From Pohlia nutans (Eukaryota > Streptophyta > Bryopsida > Bryales > Mniaceae), in NCBI GenBank assembly GCA_022496805.1, contig CM040090.1, forward strand, positions 6,504,001 through 6,568,000: 64,000 bases of DNA, read 5' to 3'. The translations under genes and the position numbers were made by a program. Below, one piece after another: positions 36,401 through 49,640 of the stretch. The notes under the pieces were generated by a model. That model saw only the letters and a program-made list of their open reading frames with translations. It searched no databases and was not told the origin of the DNA. Position 1 is the first letter of the stretch, and every line of letters begins with the position of its first letter.

Positions 36401-39330
36401 CCAATCGCGTCCTTCTAACCTAATCCCTTCTTTGTACAGCTGCCCTGCCCTGCCTTGTCCCTCTCCTTTAATACTCCCTAGCCTGTACTTGCCTTGCACG
36501 TGTGTAGCCGTGTCCCTTTACAATGCTGGTATTTTGTGTACTTTTGGATGCAGGTGTTATTGTTCACACGTGATTATGTTCAAAGTTTGTAAGTGCTCCT
36601 AGACTAACTGTCCCTCACCTGTGTGTATAGAACAATCGCAAATGGATGCGGATGGTGAATTACAGGAAAATGAGGATGAAGACCTTGAAGGTGCTATTCA
36701 ATCCTTTCGATTAGCCTCTGTTCATGTCAACCTTTTTCCTTTCAACTACTAACTATTGGAACTTGACTATTGTGAAGGTGACTCTGTTGACCTTGGCGAA
36801 CGTACACAAGAAGAGCTGCTGAATGAGCGCGACGTTCATTCCCAGCTCACCTCAATTCTGCTGAGTGAGACCCCCAACACACGATCTCGAATCGAGAGGC
36901 TTCGGTTCCAACCTCGTCATAAGTCCCGATTGATGATTCCCCTCTGTAGAATGGTGTGCCTTCCTGTTGTGAGACCTTTTCTCAAAAACAATGTCATGAA
37001 GCTGGCTTCTCATTTTATAAAAAATGGATATATGGAAGGTAACGGTGTCTTTTATGTTGCCTCTGAGGACAACGACGGTAAGACCAAACTCGTGACATCA
37101 GAGATTAGATCATCTTGGAGTGATCATTGGGTTACTGTCAACGATGGGTTCGAATCCATGCTTGTTGCTGATCCCATCCTCAGTGTTTTCTGTGGGAAAA
37201 TGTTCCATGTCTGGGATGGTAACCATAGAATTCAGGCGTGGATGCCAATCATAGATCAGGACCATGCAAATGATCTTGGATGGCATTATTCAGTGGATAG
37301 CATCATCCTGGAGGTGAAAGGAGATATTCCCACGATGCTCACTGCTTTACATGAAGTCAATTGGTACGATTTCAACTTTGTAACATATTTGTTATCGTGC
37401 AATTTTGGTGTATCATTTCATAAGTACACTAATTTAAATGTATTTGATTTAACAAGCGAAATGAAAAGTCTCATGTGACTTCCAACCTTGTCCATAAACT
37501 CTATCAAGTACGAACCATTGGTGCCCAACCTCTCTCATATTTTAACTCATTGGTGCCACCAGAGGACCTACGACTCTCTGAGAATAAAAAGAAGGGTGAC
37601 AAGAGCCAGACGTGGTTTTCATTGACTGTTGATTCTCTCAGTGCTCTTCTCAATCAGGTATAACCGTCACTTAACTGCTGAAGTTTGTGTATAATGTTGA
37701 CAATTAGTTCTTTCCTAATGTCTGTTTAATTGTTTTGTCTTCATATTGCAGCAAGAGATTGGAGAAGCAACCGCCGTTGCTCAGAGGAGATTTTATGAGA
37801 GATATCCTAATCCAGAAGATTGGACTGCTAAGAGACTTGAGGAACTGGTGCACAGGGCTGTGAAGAAAACCAAAGTTCATTACAAGGGTGAGTTGAAGAA
37901 GATGCTGCCTGTTGCTGATCCCAGCAACACCATACCTTTTCTTGAGGAAGTGAAGTATCACTATGAGTCTCATGATGAAGAACCAGAGATGAAGCTTGAG
38001 AAGCTTTGGATGCTTGGCACCAGCGTTATGGATCCTATCATGAAGGTTCTTTGGCTTGAACGATGGAATCAGCCTGCAAAACTCCGAGTGCAACTCAGGT
38101 TTCCTAAACATAACTTTAGTGATGACACCTTCTTGATCTAGCTTCACAAGGCTACTTGGTGGTCCCAGGTACATTTCAAGTTTTGTCTACCAAGTTCTCT
38201 AAGTTTTCTATCAATGCTCCCACAATTTTACATTTGATTCTTATATCACATTGTTATCATTTTATTACACCTTTCTCAAGTGTTAATTTTTTTGCAGTTG
38301 ACCATGGAAGCTGGGGTCATTTTTGAGTGTATTGTTGGAGATCAAAAGGTCACCATCGATTACCACCCAGACGGTAGAGACCCAATACCCACCATCTATG
38401 ATTACATTGAGGAAATGCGAATTTCACTCTGGGACACTGCTTTCTACAGAGAATTTGCTGTTGATAAAGGCATCCACAAGAACAATACGGTTGACAAGCA
38501 ATATCTGTTCAAACCTGCATTGCACCGTGTCTTGTACCGATACTTTAAGTATATTTTGTTTCCGGCAAAGGCCATGTCTAGGTCCCCTCCATTATTTGTG
38601 AACTATCTTGATCAGGAAAGTGATGAGTTCATGCTCACAGAAGGGCTTATGAAGCAGTGGGATATTGTGCACTGGGACCGCTGTGGGTGGTACTTAGATT
38701 GTCCACTTACCAAGCCTCCTTCATTTGACATTGCCCTGCGAGATTCCCTCGAGCCTAGTCTGATTGGAACAGGTACACAGAAGGACACAACAACTCCTCA
38801 GAAGGAAGCTGCTTCGACTCAGAAGGTAACCACGACATCGAAGCGTGGTTCAAAACGCAAGGCTGATGCAGTTGAGACCTCTGCACCAGCGGCTGCAGTT
38901 CCATCTACTCCCACTGTGGCCAATACCTCAGCACCACCACCAGCACAGAGTCCACCTCCACCGGTAGAGACCCCAGCTGTGACAGCAGCGGAGCCTGCAA
39001 CGAAGAGGGTGAAGTTGTCCAATGCAGGCCCTTCTAGTCCAACGGTGTTCATTTCTCCCCCGAAACGAGCACCCATGTTGAGCAAGCCCGGTGTTAGTGT
39101 TGCAGAGTACACTTCTCTTGACCTTCTTGTCAACAACTCTTTCTTGCGAATGGCAGATGAGAAGAAGAAAACCGGTCAATTCTGCCCAAAGTATAATCAG
39201 ATCGTGGAGTTTTTGAAGAAGGTGAAAACTACTTCTAAAATTTTTGGGTCTATTGTTTGCCAATTGTTATTAGTTTGTGTATTGTAGTCTCAATATTTGA
39301 TTCTCTATGTTACAATGAGATTGTGGAGTT

Positions 39331-39341
39331 ATTGAAGAATG
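39331..39341. other. Target-site duplication of copy 2 (left)
   Basis: ATTGAAGAATG here is repeated exactly at 55600-55610, directly outside the other end of copy 2. Eleven bases fits the 8-11 bp duplications made by Mutator-type transposases. Confidence 0.9.
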
Positions 39342-39677
39342 GGAAAAGCTATTACGTGAGCAGTGAGCAGTGAGACGTGAGCAGTGAGCAGTGAGCAGTG
39401 AGCAGTGAGCAGAGATTTTTGGAAAAATTTCGGGCTGTTGGATTTTAAAGGACCTCCTATTACCGCGGTTTTAGGTGTAATTGGTGAGTATTTATGAAAC
39501 ATTGATTTGTGAAAAGTACCTTTCGCCGTGGAATTTAGGGTGTATTTCTAGGATTCGTAGTGGAATTTAGTAGCTTCTAACAACAATTGCTTCTTCCTGA
39601 ATTTAACAGAAATACATTCAAACTCATTATAGAATCAAGAAATGATGTGGAAATAAATAAATACTCAAACCGTACAA
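39342..39677 (+). repeat. Methyltransferase-side terminus of copy 2
   Basis: After GGAAAAGCTATTAC come about eight GTGAGCA-type heptads (39355-39414), then a subterminal segment with CTATTACCGCGGTTTTAGG and CGCCGTGGAATTTAGGG. It matches 57084-57397 on the opposite strand. The heptads and the CCG(C/T)GG motif also occur at the other terminus, so the two ends form a related, imperfect inverted pair. Confidence 0.8.
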
Positions 39678-42600
39678 TCAAAGTGAATCTGTATCAGATT
39701 CGATAGCACTCACATCGACATATGAAAGCACACGAGGATCATAATGTCGACGCGGTGTAGAATAGCATGAAGAACCACTAGGGCTAGGACTAGCATTGGC
39801 AAATGCCGTTGCCAATGCTTCTACGTACACTGGAAGGCCTTGAGGGGAACTACCAGGGCTGACCAAACTCTGCAAGGACTTTCTAAGGTTAAAACGGCGC
39901 CGCTGTAGTGGTCTAGTCCTTGTCAAACTGCAAACAAGAGAAGTGTAAAAGTATTAGAAAACGTATTTAGATGAAGATGTACTAACTAGTATTTGCAAGG
40001 TGCATTAAATAAACATTGAAACTTACTCACATGGACAGTCAAGGGGCTCGTCAGGAACGGTCTCATCATCGGAATCAGGAAGGTTGATGTGAGCGGTCTC
40101 AGGTGGCGCTGTCCGTGGCTGAGGAGCAATGAGGGGCTTCAAGACCTCAGCAAATAGCTTTGAGTCGCTTTCAAGTGCGACAATATGACGGTTGCAAGCC
40201 CGTGCTGCATGGATAGACGCACCTGCACAATAGAGTAGAAAAGGTTTATTAGAAACAAAGGGTTTAAGGTCACATGATATTGATTCTAGCATTCAATGAA
40301 GGAGAATGAAATTACCTGTGGATGCCGTTAGGTCTGCTACGATACCATTCTCTGGAGTTAAACCATACACAAACAGTTTCATCAACACCTCTGACTTCTC
40401 TTTGGGACCACGCCATGGTGTCCCTGTATCCTTCCTCAACAGCTGTGACTCTAGCGTCACAGCGTTGAAAAGAACGTCATCGCACGCTAGGTCGACCTGC
40501 GGAATGGACGGGTCTTTTACAATAACTAGAGGTGGAGGCTGCCGGGCAACAGTAATGGGAACATCACGGGCAAGAAGAACCGCCTTGAACTTCAAAGTCT
40601 ACCAAAAAACAATCAATATTAATACATACGGTGTCATATTACATAACATGTCCTAGAAATACAATTTGAAGAAAGTTTAAAAGTAAGAGGAGCTCACATT
40701 TTTAGATGGATGGAGCGGATTCGCTAGATGGAGGTAGTTGATGATTGTCCAGTCATCAACTTCTTTCATCTTATAATTTTTAAAATAGGACATTACTTCT
40801 TTTTTGACAATGGGACTGTCAGGGTAAAAAAGGAGAAATGCACCATCGTCATGGAGATAAGCATACGCAAATCCCATGGTGACCTTCAAAAAACTCTCAA
40901 GACTCTCATTCCAATTAGGAACCTGAGATGGAGGGTCTGAAACACCGGGGACCCTCAAGCCATCTGCATAATCTGCAATAAGTAGATCAACCCCCGGTTT
41001 CTCTACAGCCTTATCGTCAAAGAACAGCTATCTAGAGCTAGAAACCTGTATCACAATGAAGAAACATGGAGAATTAAATATTGAGACTAAAATCCACTAA
41101 CTAATACCAATTGGCAAACAATTAATCAGAAACAAAATGTATTGTTCACATTCTTCAATAACTCCACAATCTCATTGTAACATAGAGAATCAAATATTGT
41201 GACTACGATACACAAACAAATAACAATTGGCAAACAGTAGACCAAAAAATTATAGAAATTGTTTTCACCTTCTTCAAAAACTCCACGATCTGATTATACT
41301 CTGGGCAGAATTGACCGGTTTTTTTCTTCTCATCTGCCATTCGCAAGAAAGAGTCGTTGACAAGAAGGTCAAGAGAAGTGTACTCTGCAACACTAACACC
41401 GGGCTTGCTCTACATGGGTGCTCGTTTCGGGGGAGAAATGAACACCGTTGGAGTAGAAGGGCCTGCACTGGACAACTTCAATCTCTTCGTTTCAGGCTCC
41501 GTTACTGTCACAGCTGGGGTCTCCATAGGTGGAGGTCGACTCTGCGCTGGTGGTGGTGCTGCGGTATTGGTCACAGTGGGAGTAGATGGAACTGCAGCCG
41601 CTGGTGCAGAGGTCTCAACTGCATCAGCCTTGCATTTTGAACCACGCTTCGATGTCGTGGTTGCCTTTTGCGTTGAAGCAGCTTCCTTCTCAGGCGTTGA
41701 TGTGTCCTTCTCTGTACCTGTTCCAATCAGACTAGGCTTGAGGGAGTCTCGCAGGGCAATGTCAAATGAAGGAGGCTTGGTAACCGGACAATCTAAGTAC
41801 CACCCACAGCGGTCCCAGTGCACAATATCCCACTGCTTCATAAGTCCTTCTGTGAGCATGAACTCATCACTTTCTTCATCAAGATAGTTCACAAATAATA
41901 GAGGGGACCTAGACATGGCCTTTGCCGGAAACAAAATATACTTAAAGTATCGGTACAAGACACGGTGCAATGCAGGTTTGAACAGATATTGCTTGTCAAC
42001 CGTATTGTTCTTGTGGATGCCTTTATCAACAGCAAATTCTCTGTAGAAAGCAGTGTCCCAGAGTGAAATTCGCATTTCCTCAATGTAATCATAGATGGTG
42101 GGTATTGGGTCTCTACCGTCTGGGTGGTAATCGATGGTGACCTTCTGATCTCCAACAATGCACTCGAAAATGACCCCAGCTTCCATGGTCAACTGCAAAA
42201 AATTTAACATTTGAGAAAGATGTAATGAAATGATAACAATGTGATATAGGAATCCAATGTCAAATTGTGGGAGCATTGATAGAAAACATAAAGAACTTGG
42301 TAGACAAAACTTGAAATGTACCTGGGACCACCAAGTAGCCTTGTGAAGCTAGATCAAGAAGGTGTCATCACTAAAGTTATGTTTAGGAAACCTGAGTTGC
42401 ACTCGGAGTTTTGCAGGCTGATTCCATCGTTCAAGCCAAAGAACCTTCATGATAGGATCCATAACGCTGGTGCCAAGCATCCAAAGCTTCTCAAGCTTCA
42501 TCTCTGGGTCTTCATCATGAGACTCATAGTGATACTTCACTTCCTCAAGAAAAGGTATGGTGTTGCTGGGATCAGCAACAGGCAGCATCTTCTTCAACTC

Positions 42601-43930
42601 ACCCTTGTAATGAACTTTGGTTTTCTTCACAGCCCTGTGCACCAGTTCCTCAAGTCTCTTAGCAGTCCAATCTTCTGGATTAGGATATCTCTCATAAAAT
42701 CTCCTCTGAGCAACAGCGGTTGCTTCTCCAATCTCTTGCTGCAATAGGAAGACAAAACAATTAAACAGACATTAGGAAAGAACTAATTGCCAACATTATA
42801 CACAAACTTCAGCAGTTAAGTAACGGTTATACCTGATTGAGAAGAGCACTGAGAGAATCAACAGTCAATGAAAACCACGTCTGGCTCTTGTCACCCTTCT
42901 GTTTCTGATCAGAGAGTCGAAGGTCCTCAGGTGAAACCAATGATTTAAAATATGAGAGAGGTTGAGCCCCAATGGTTCGAACTCGATAGAGTTTATGGAC
43001 AAGGTTGGAAGTCACATGCGACTTTTCATTTCTCCTGTTAAATCAAATACATTTGAATTAGTCAAGTTATGAAATGATACACAAAAACTGCATAAAAGCA
43101 AAGTTAATCAGTATTAGAAATCGTACCAATTGACTTCGTGTAGAGCAGTGAGCATCGTAGGTACATCTCCTTTTACCTCCAGGATGATGCTATCAACTGA
43201 ATAATGCCATTCAAGATCATTTGGATGGTCCTGATTTATGATTGGCATCCAAGCCTGAACTCTATGGTTTCCATTCCAAACATGAAACATTTTCCCACAG
43301 AACACATTGAGGATGGGATCTGTAGCAAGCATGGATTCGAACTCATCGTTGACACGAATCCAATGGTGACTCCAAGATGATTTAATTTCTGGAGTGACAT
43401 CTTTGGTCTTACCGTCGTCGTCCTCAGAGGCTACATAGAATACACCGTTACCTTCCATGTATCCATTTTTGATAAAATGGGATGCCAGCTTCATGACATC
43501 GTTTTTGAGAAAAGGTCTCACAACAGGAAGACATACAAGTCTACAGAGAGGAATTAGCAAGCGGGACTTGTGACGAGGTTGGAACCGTAGCCGTTCAATT
43601 CGAGATCGTGTATTAGGGGTCTCGCTCAAGACAATAGAGTTTAGCTGTGAATGAACGTCCCTCTCACTCAACCGCCCACCTTGCGTACGGTCACCGAGGT
43701 CAACGGGATCACCAAAGTCACCGGAATCACCTTCAAAATAGTGAAGATCCAAAATTTAGTATTTCAAAGGTAAATAATAAACATGCAATGTGAATCATCA
43801 TAATGATAGATTAGCACCTTCAAGGTCTTCTCCTTCATTTTCTTGAATTTCACCCTCTGTATCTACTGGAGATTGATCTATAGAGACACCAAAACGATGT
43901 TAGCATTTGAGCACTAACTACATATTAACT

Positions 43931-44185
43931 CAATACCATGTGTAATCTATGGTACACAATATCCACATTGAATCAATCACGTGTGATCTCTTGTACACAA
44001 AATCGCCATTGAATTAACAAAACATGTGAATTATGGTACACAAAATCCCCAATTATTCCATACCACGTATGATCTTTCTTACACGAAATCCACATTTATT
44101 CAATATATATCCTGTTACACAAAATCCCCATTGAATCCATACCACGTGTGATCTACAATACACAACATTCCCATTAAACCACCAT
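43931..44185. repeat. Short tandem repeat in intron 2 of copy 2
   Basis: About five diverged units of 50-60 bp, each with ACCACGTGTGATCT, a short variable part, GTACACAAAATCCCCATTGA and AT. They precede the main 117-bp array; 44186-44609 between them is unique, non-coding sequence. Confidence 0.6.
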
Positions 44186-44609
44186 GGAAAGACGAGCATG
44201 ACACATTCGACATACGTTATAAATACCGCATAGGTCCATAATTAATCGGCATAAAACCATAGATTGTACATACAGTATTGAACGCACTGATTATCAAAAT
44301 TTCCTCACAAGAGAAACTAGAAAACATGTTAATACTTGGTTCAAAGCTCTAACCAGTACCCATTCAGTACTAAATCTTGAACCCTTAGCTTTGAGAGAAA
44401 TCAAAGTTCTGGTCGCCAACTTCATTGCGATCAAAAGAACTCCACGGTTCAACATAAGTATGGCTCTGATATTTTGAAGTTCCCAAATAAAGTGACTTAG
44501 ATCCCCTGCATAAGACATGAGTAAAGAAACACAACATTTTGAAAACCTTATGAGCTCACAGAAAAACAACATTTAAGTGTTAATAACAAATTAAAATACA
44601 CCTAACAAA

Positions 44610-47600
44610 AGGGAGGCCGGCACCGGCTATATTAAGCCATGCCTCCATAGAGTTTAAAATACGTTGTGATGTCACACAATAATCCAAAGTAGAGTTTCAA
44701 AAAATATTTAAAAACACCTCCACTGTGACGCCGGCACCGGCTGGGTTAACCAAGGCCACCTCAGTGTTCAATACATGGTCTCGTGTCACACCATAATTCC
44801 AAAATTCAGAGTTTCAAAAAAGAAAAAAAAACACCCCACAGTAAGGGCCGGCACCGGCTGGGTTACCCAAGGCCACCTCAGTGTTCAATACATGGTCTCG
44901 TGTCACACCATAATTCCAAAATTCACAGTTTCAAAAAAGAAAAAAAAAACACCCCTCAATAACGGCCCGCACTGGCTGGGTTACCCAAGGCCACCTCAGT
45001 GTTCAATACATGCTCTCGTGTCACACCATAATTCCAAAATAGAGAGTTTCAGAAAAGAGAAAAAAACACCCCACAGTATGGGCCGGCACCGGCTGGGTTA
45101 CCCAAGGCCACCTCAGTGTTCAATACATGGTCTTGTGTCGCACCAAAATTCCAAAATTTTGATTTTAAAAAAAATAAAAAAACACCCCACAGTAAGGGCT
45201 GGCACCAGCCTGGTTACCCAAGGCCACCTCAGTGTTCAAAACATCGTCTCGTGTCACACCATAGTTCCAAAATTCAGAGTTTCAAAAAAGAAAAAAAAAC
45301 ACCCCACAGTAAGAGCCGGCACCGTCTGGGTTACCCAAGGCCACCTCAGTGTTCAATACATGGTCACGTGTCACACCATAATTCCAAAATTTAGATTTTA
45401 AAAAAAATAAAAAAACACCCTACAGTAAGGGCCGGCAGGGGCTGGATTACCCAAGGCCACCATAGTGTTCAATACATGGTCTCGTGTCACACCAAAATTC
45501 CAAAATTTAGATTTTATAAAAAATAAAAAAATACCCCACAATAAGGGCTGGCACCAGCTGGGTTACCCAAGGCCACCGCAATGTTCAAAACATCGTCTCG
45601 TGTCACACCATAGTTCCAAAATTCAGAGTTTCAAAAAAGAAAAAAAAACACCCCACAGTAAGGGCCGGCACCGTCAGGGTTACCCAAGGCCACCTCAGTG
45701 TTCAATACATGGTCTCGTGTCACACCAAAATTCCAAAATTTAGATTTTATAAAAAATAAAAAAAACACCCCACAGTAAGGGCTGGCACCAGCTGGGTTAC
45801 CCAAGGCCACCTCAATGTTCAAAACATCGTCTCGTGTCACACCATAATTCCAAAATTCAGAGTTTCAAAAAAAAAAAAAAAACACCCCACAGTAAGGGCC
45901 GGCACTGTCTAGGTTACCCAAGGCCACCTCAGTGTTCAATACATGGTCTCGTGTCACACCAAAATTCCAAAATTTAGATTTAAAAAAAATAAAAATACAC
46001 CCCACAGTAAGGGCCGGCACCGGCTGGGTTACCCAAGGCCACCTCAGTGTTCAATACATGGTCTCGTGTCACACCATAATTCCAAAATTCACAGTTTCAA
46101 AAAAGAAAAAAAAAACACCCCACAATATGGGCCCGCACCGGCTGGGTTACCCAAGGCCACCTCAGTGTTCAATACATGCTCTCGTGTCACACCATAATTC
46201 CAAAATCCAGAGTTTCAAAAAAGAGAAAAAAACACCCCACAGTAAGGGCCGACACCGGCTGGGTTACCCAAGGCCAGCTCAGTGTTCAATACAAGGTCTC
46301 GTGTCACACCATAATTCCAAAATTTAGAGTTTGAAAAAAGAAAAAAAAACACCCCACAGTAAGGGCCGGCACCGGCTGGGTTAGCCAAGGCCACCTCAGT
46401 GTTCAATACATGGTCTCGTGTCACACCATAATTCCAAAATTCAGAGTTTCAAAAAAGAGAGAAAAAACACCCCACAGTAAGGGCCGGCACCGGCTGGGTT
46501 ACCCAAGGCCACCTCAGTGTTCAATACATGGTCACGTGTCACACCATAATTCCAAAATTTAGAGTTTTAAAAAAGAGAAAAAAACACCCCACTGTAAAAG
46601 CCTGCACCCGCTGGGTTACCCAAGGCCACCTCATTGTTCTATACATGGTCTCGTGTCACACCATAATTTCAAAATTTAGAGTTTCAAAAACGAGAAAATG
46701 ACACCCCACAGTAAGGGCCGGCACCGGCTGGGTTACCCAAGGCCACCTCAGTGTTCAATACATGGTCTCGTGTCACACCATAATTCCAAAATTTAGAGTT
46801 TCAAAAAAGAGAAAAATACACCCCACAGTAAGGGCCGGCACCGGCTGGGTTACCCAAGGCCACCTCAGTGTTCAAAACATGGTCTCGTGTCACACCAAAA
46901 TTCCAAAATTTGGGTATTAAAAAAGAGAAATAAACACCCCACAGTAGGGGCCGGCACCGGCTGGGTTAACCAAGGCCACCTCAGTGTTCAATACATGGTC
47001 TCGTGAAACACCATAATTCCAAAATTCATAGTTTTAAGAAAGAGAAAAAAACACCCCACAGTAAGGGCCAGCACCGGCAAGGTTATCCAAGGCCACCTCA
47101 GTGTTCAATACATGGTCTCGTGTCACACCATAATTCCAAAATTTAGATTTTAAAAAAAATAAAAAAACACCCTACAGTAAGGGCCGGCAGGGGCTGGATT
47201 ACCCAAGGCCACCGTAGTGTTCAATACATGGTCTCGTGTCACACCAAAATTCCAAAATTTAGATTTTATAAAAAATAAAAAAATACCCCACAGTAAGGGC
47301 TGGCACCAGCTGGGTTACCCAAGGCCACCGCAGTGTTCAAAACATCGTCTCGTGTCACACCATAGTTCCAAAATTCAGAGTTTCAAAAAAGAAAAAAAAA
47401 CACCCCACAGTAAGGGCCGGCACCGTCAGGGTTACCCAAGGCCACCTCAGTGTTCAATACATGGTCTCGTGTCACACCAAAATTCCAAAATTTAGATTTT
47501 ATAAAAAATAAAAAAAACACCCCACAGTAAGGGCTGGCACCAGCTGGGTTACCCAAGGCCACCTCAATGTTCAAAACATCGTCTCGTGTCACACCATAAT

Positions 47601-49640
47601 TCCAAAATTCAGAGTTTCAAAAAAGAAAAAAAAACACCCCACAGTAAGGGCCGGCACCGTCTAGGTTACCCAAGGCCACCTCAGTGTTCAATACATGGTC
47701 TCGTGTCACACCAAAATTCCAAAATTTAGATTTAAAAAAAATAAAAAAATACCCCACAGTAAGGGCCGGCACCGGCTGGGTTACCCAAGGCCACCTCAGT
47801 GTTTAATACATGGTCTCGTGTCACACCATAATTCCAAAATTCACAATTTCAAAAAAGAAAAAAAAAACACCCCACAATAAGGGCCCGCACCGGCTGGGTT
47901 ACCCAAGGCCACCTCAGTGTTCAATACATGCTCTCGTGTCACACCATAATTCCAAAATCCAGAGTTTCAAAAAAGAAAAAAAAACACCCCACAGTAAGGG
48001 CCGGCACCGGCTGGGTTACCCAAGGCCAGCTCAGTGTTCAATACAAGGTCTCGTGTCACACCATAATTCCAAAATTTAGAGTTTTAAAAAAGAGAAAAAA
48101 ACACCCCACTGTAAAAGCCTGCACCCGCTGGGTTACCCAAGGCCACCTCATTGTTCTATACATGGTCTCGTATCACACCATAATTTCAAAATTTAGAGTT
48201 TCAAAAACGAGAAAATGACACCCCACAGTAAGGGCCGGCACCGGCTGGGTTACCCAAGGCCACCTCAGTGTTCAATACATGGTCTCGTGTCACACCATAA
48301 TTCCAAAATTTAGAGTTTCAAAAAAGAGAAAAATACACCCCACAGTAAGGGCCGGCACCGGCTGGGTTACCCAAGGCCACCTCAGTGTTCAAAACATTGT
48401 CTCGTGTCACACCAAAATTCCAAAATTTGGGTATTAAAAAAGAGAAATAAACACCCCACAGTAGGGGCCGGCACCGGCTGGGTTAACCAAGGCCACCTCA
48501 GTGTTCAATACATGGTCTCGTGAAACACCATAATTCCAAAATTCATAGTTTTAAGAAAGAGAAAAAAACACCCCACAGTAAGGGCCAGCACCGGCAAGGT
48601 TATCCAAGGCCACCTCAGTGTTCAATACATGGTCTCGTGTCACACCATAGTTCCAAAATTTAGAGTTTCAAAAAAGAGGAAAAAACACCCCACAGTAAGG
48701 GCTGGCACCGGCTGGGTTAGCCAAGGCCACCTCAGTGTCCAATACATGGTCTCGTGTCACACCATAGTTCCAAAATTCAGAGTTTCAAAAAAGAAAAAAA
48801 GACACCCCACAGTAAGGGCCGGCACCGGCTGGGTTACACAAGGCATCTCAGTGTTCAATACATGGTCTCGTGTCACACCATAATTCCAAAATTCAGAGTT
48901 TCAAAATAGAGAAGAAAACACCCCACAGTAAGGGCCGGCACCGTCTGGGTTACCCAAGGCCACCGCAGTGTTCAATACATGGTCTCGTGTCACACCATAA
49001 TTCCAAAATTCAGAGTTTCAAAATAGAGAGAAAAACACCCCACAGTAAGGGCCGGCACCGGCTGGGTTACCCAAGGCCACCTCAGTGTTCAATACATGGT
49101 CTCATGTCACACCATAATTCCAAAATTCAAAGTTTCAAAAAAGAGAAATAACCACCCCACAGTAAGGCCCGGCACCGGCTGGGTTTACCAAGGCCACCTC
49201 AGTGTTCAAAACATGGTCTCGTGAAACACCATAATTCCAAAATTCAGAGTTTCAAGAAAGAGAAAAAAACACCCCTCAGTAAGGGCCGGCACCGGCAAGG
49301 TTACCCAAGGCCACCTCAGTGTTCAATACATGGTCTCGTGTCACACCAAAATTCCAAAATTCAGATTTTAAAAAAAATAAAAGAACACCCCACAGTAAGG
49401 GCGGGCACCGGCTGGGTTAACCAAGGCCACCTCAGTGTTCAATACATGGTCTTGTGTCACACCAAAATTCCAAAATTGAGAGTTTCAAAAAAGAGAAAAA
49501 AACACCCCACAGTAAGGGCCGGCACCGGCTGGGTTAACCAAGGCCACCTCAATGCTCAAAACATGGTCTCGTGTCACACCAAAATTCCAAAATTTAGAGT
49601 TTAAAAAAAATAAAAAAACACCCCATTGTGAGGCATAAAC
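44610..49640. repeat. 117-bp tandem array within intron 2 of copy 2
   Basis: About 5 kb of head-to-tail units of about 117 bp, some forty in all by length. Each unit carries ACCCCACAGTAAGGGCCGGC, ACCGGCTGGGTTACCCAAGG, CCACCTCAGTGTTCAATACA, TGGTCTCGTGTCACACCATA and a short A-rich spacer. The most stable element is GGCCGGCACCGGCTGGGTT, the reverse complement of the AACCCAGCCGGTGCCGGCC core of the copy 1 intron. Because 117 is divisible by three, several long but meaningless reading frames run through it. Blocks of many units are duplicated inside the array (for example 45416-46320 and 47168-48070, offset about 1752 bp). Confidence 0.95.

Larger units (their letters stand above)
30641..39221 (+). 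pseudogene. ParB-like/DNA methyltransferase gene, copy 1, exons 1-7
   Basis: Exons by comparison of the two copies: 30641-30931, 31664-31811, 36631-36690, 36778-37363, 37456-37657, 37752-38045 (or to 38168), 38298-39221; exons 8-11 follow at 55714-57083 beyond copy 2. Exon 1 encodes a basic N-terminus (QKRRRKGSLRFSSRK). Exon 4 holds a ParB-like block: VVRPFLKN, KLASHFIKNGY, then MFHVWDGNHRIQAWMPII, resembling the DGxHR signature of ParB-type nucleases. Exon 7 ends in an Ala/Pro-rich linker with KRKAD and TKRVKLS nuclear signals. Lesions: TAG at 30755-30757 in exon 1 (copy 2 has GAG); the exon 5 acceptor is AA instead of AG at 37454-37455; a TAG near 38139 is shared with copy 2. Intron 7 was hit by copy 2. 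The ParB match is by motif only. Confidence 0.7.

Noticed and set aside
44775..49604. Long plus-strand ORFs across the 117-bp array
   Set aside because: The unit length is a multiple of three, so open frames arise automatically. The products are near-identical repeats with no domain, and they lie in an intron of a gene on the other strand.
44610..49640. CRISPR array
   Set aside because: Units are contiguous 117-bp tandem repeats without unique spacers, in eukaryotic intron DNA.
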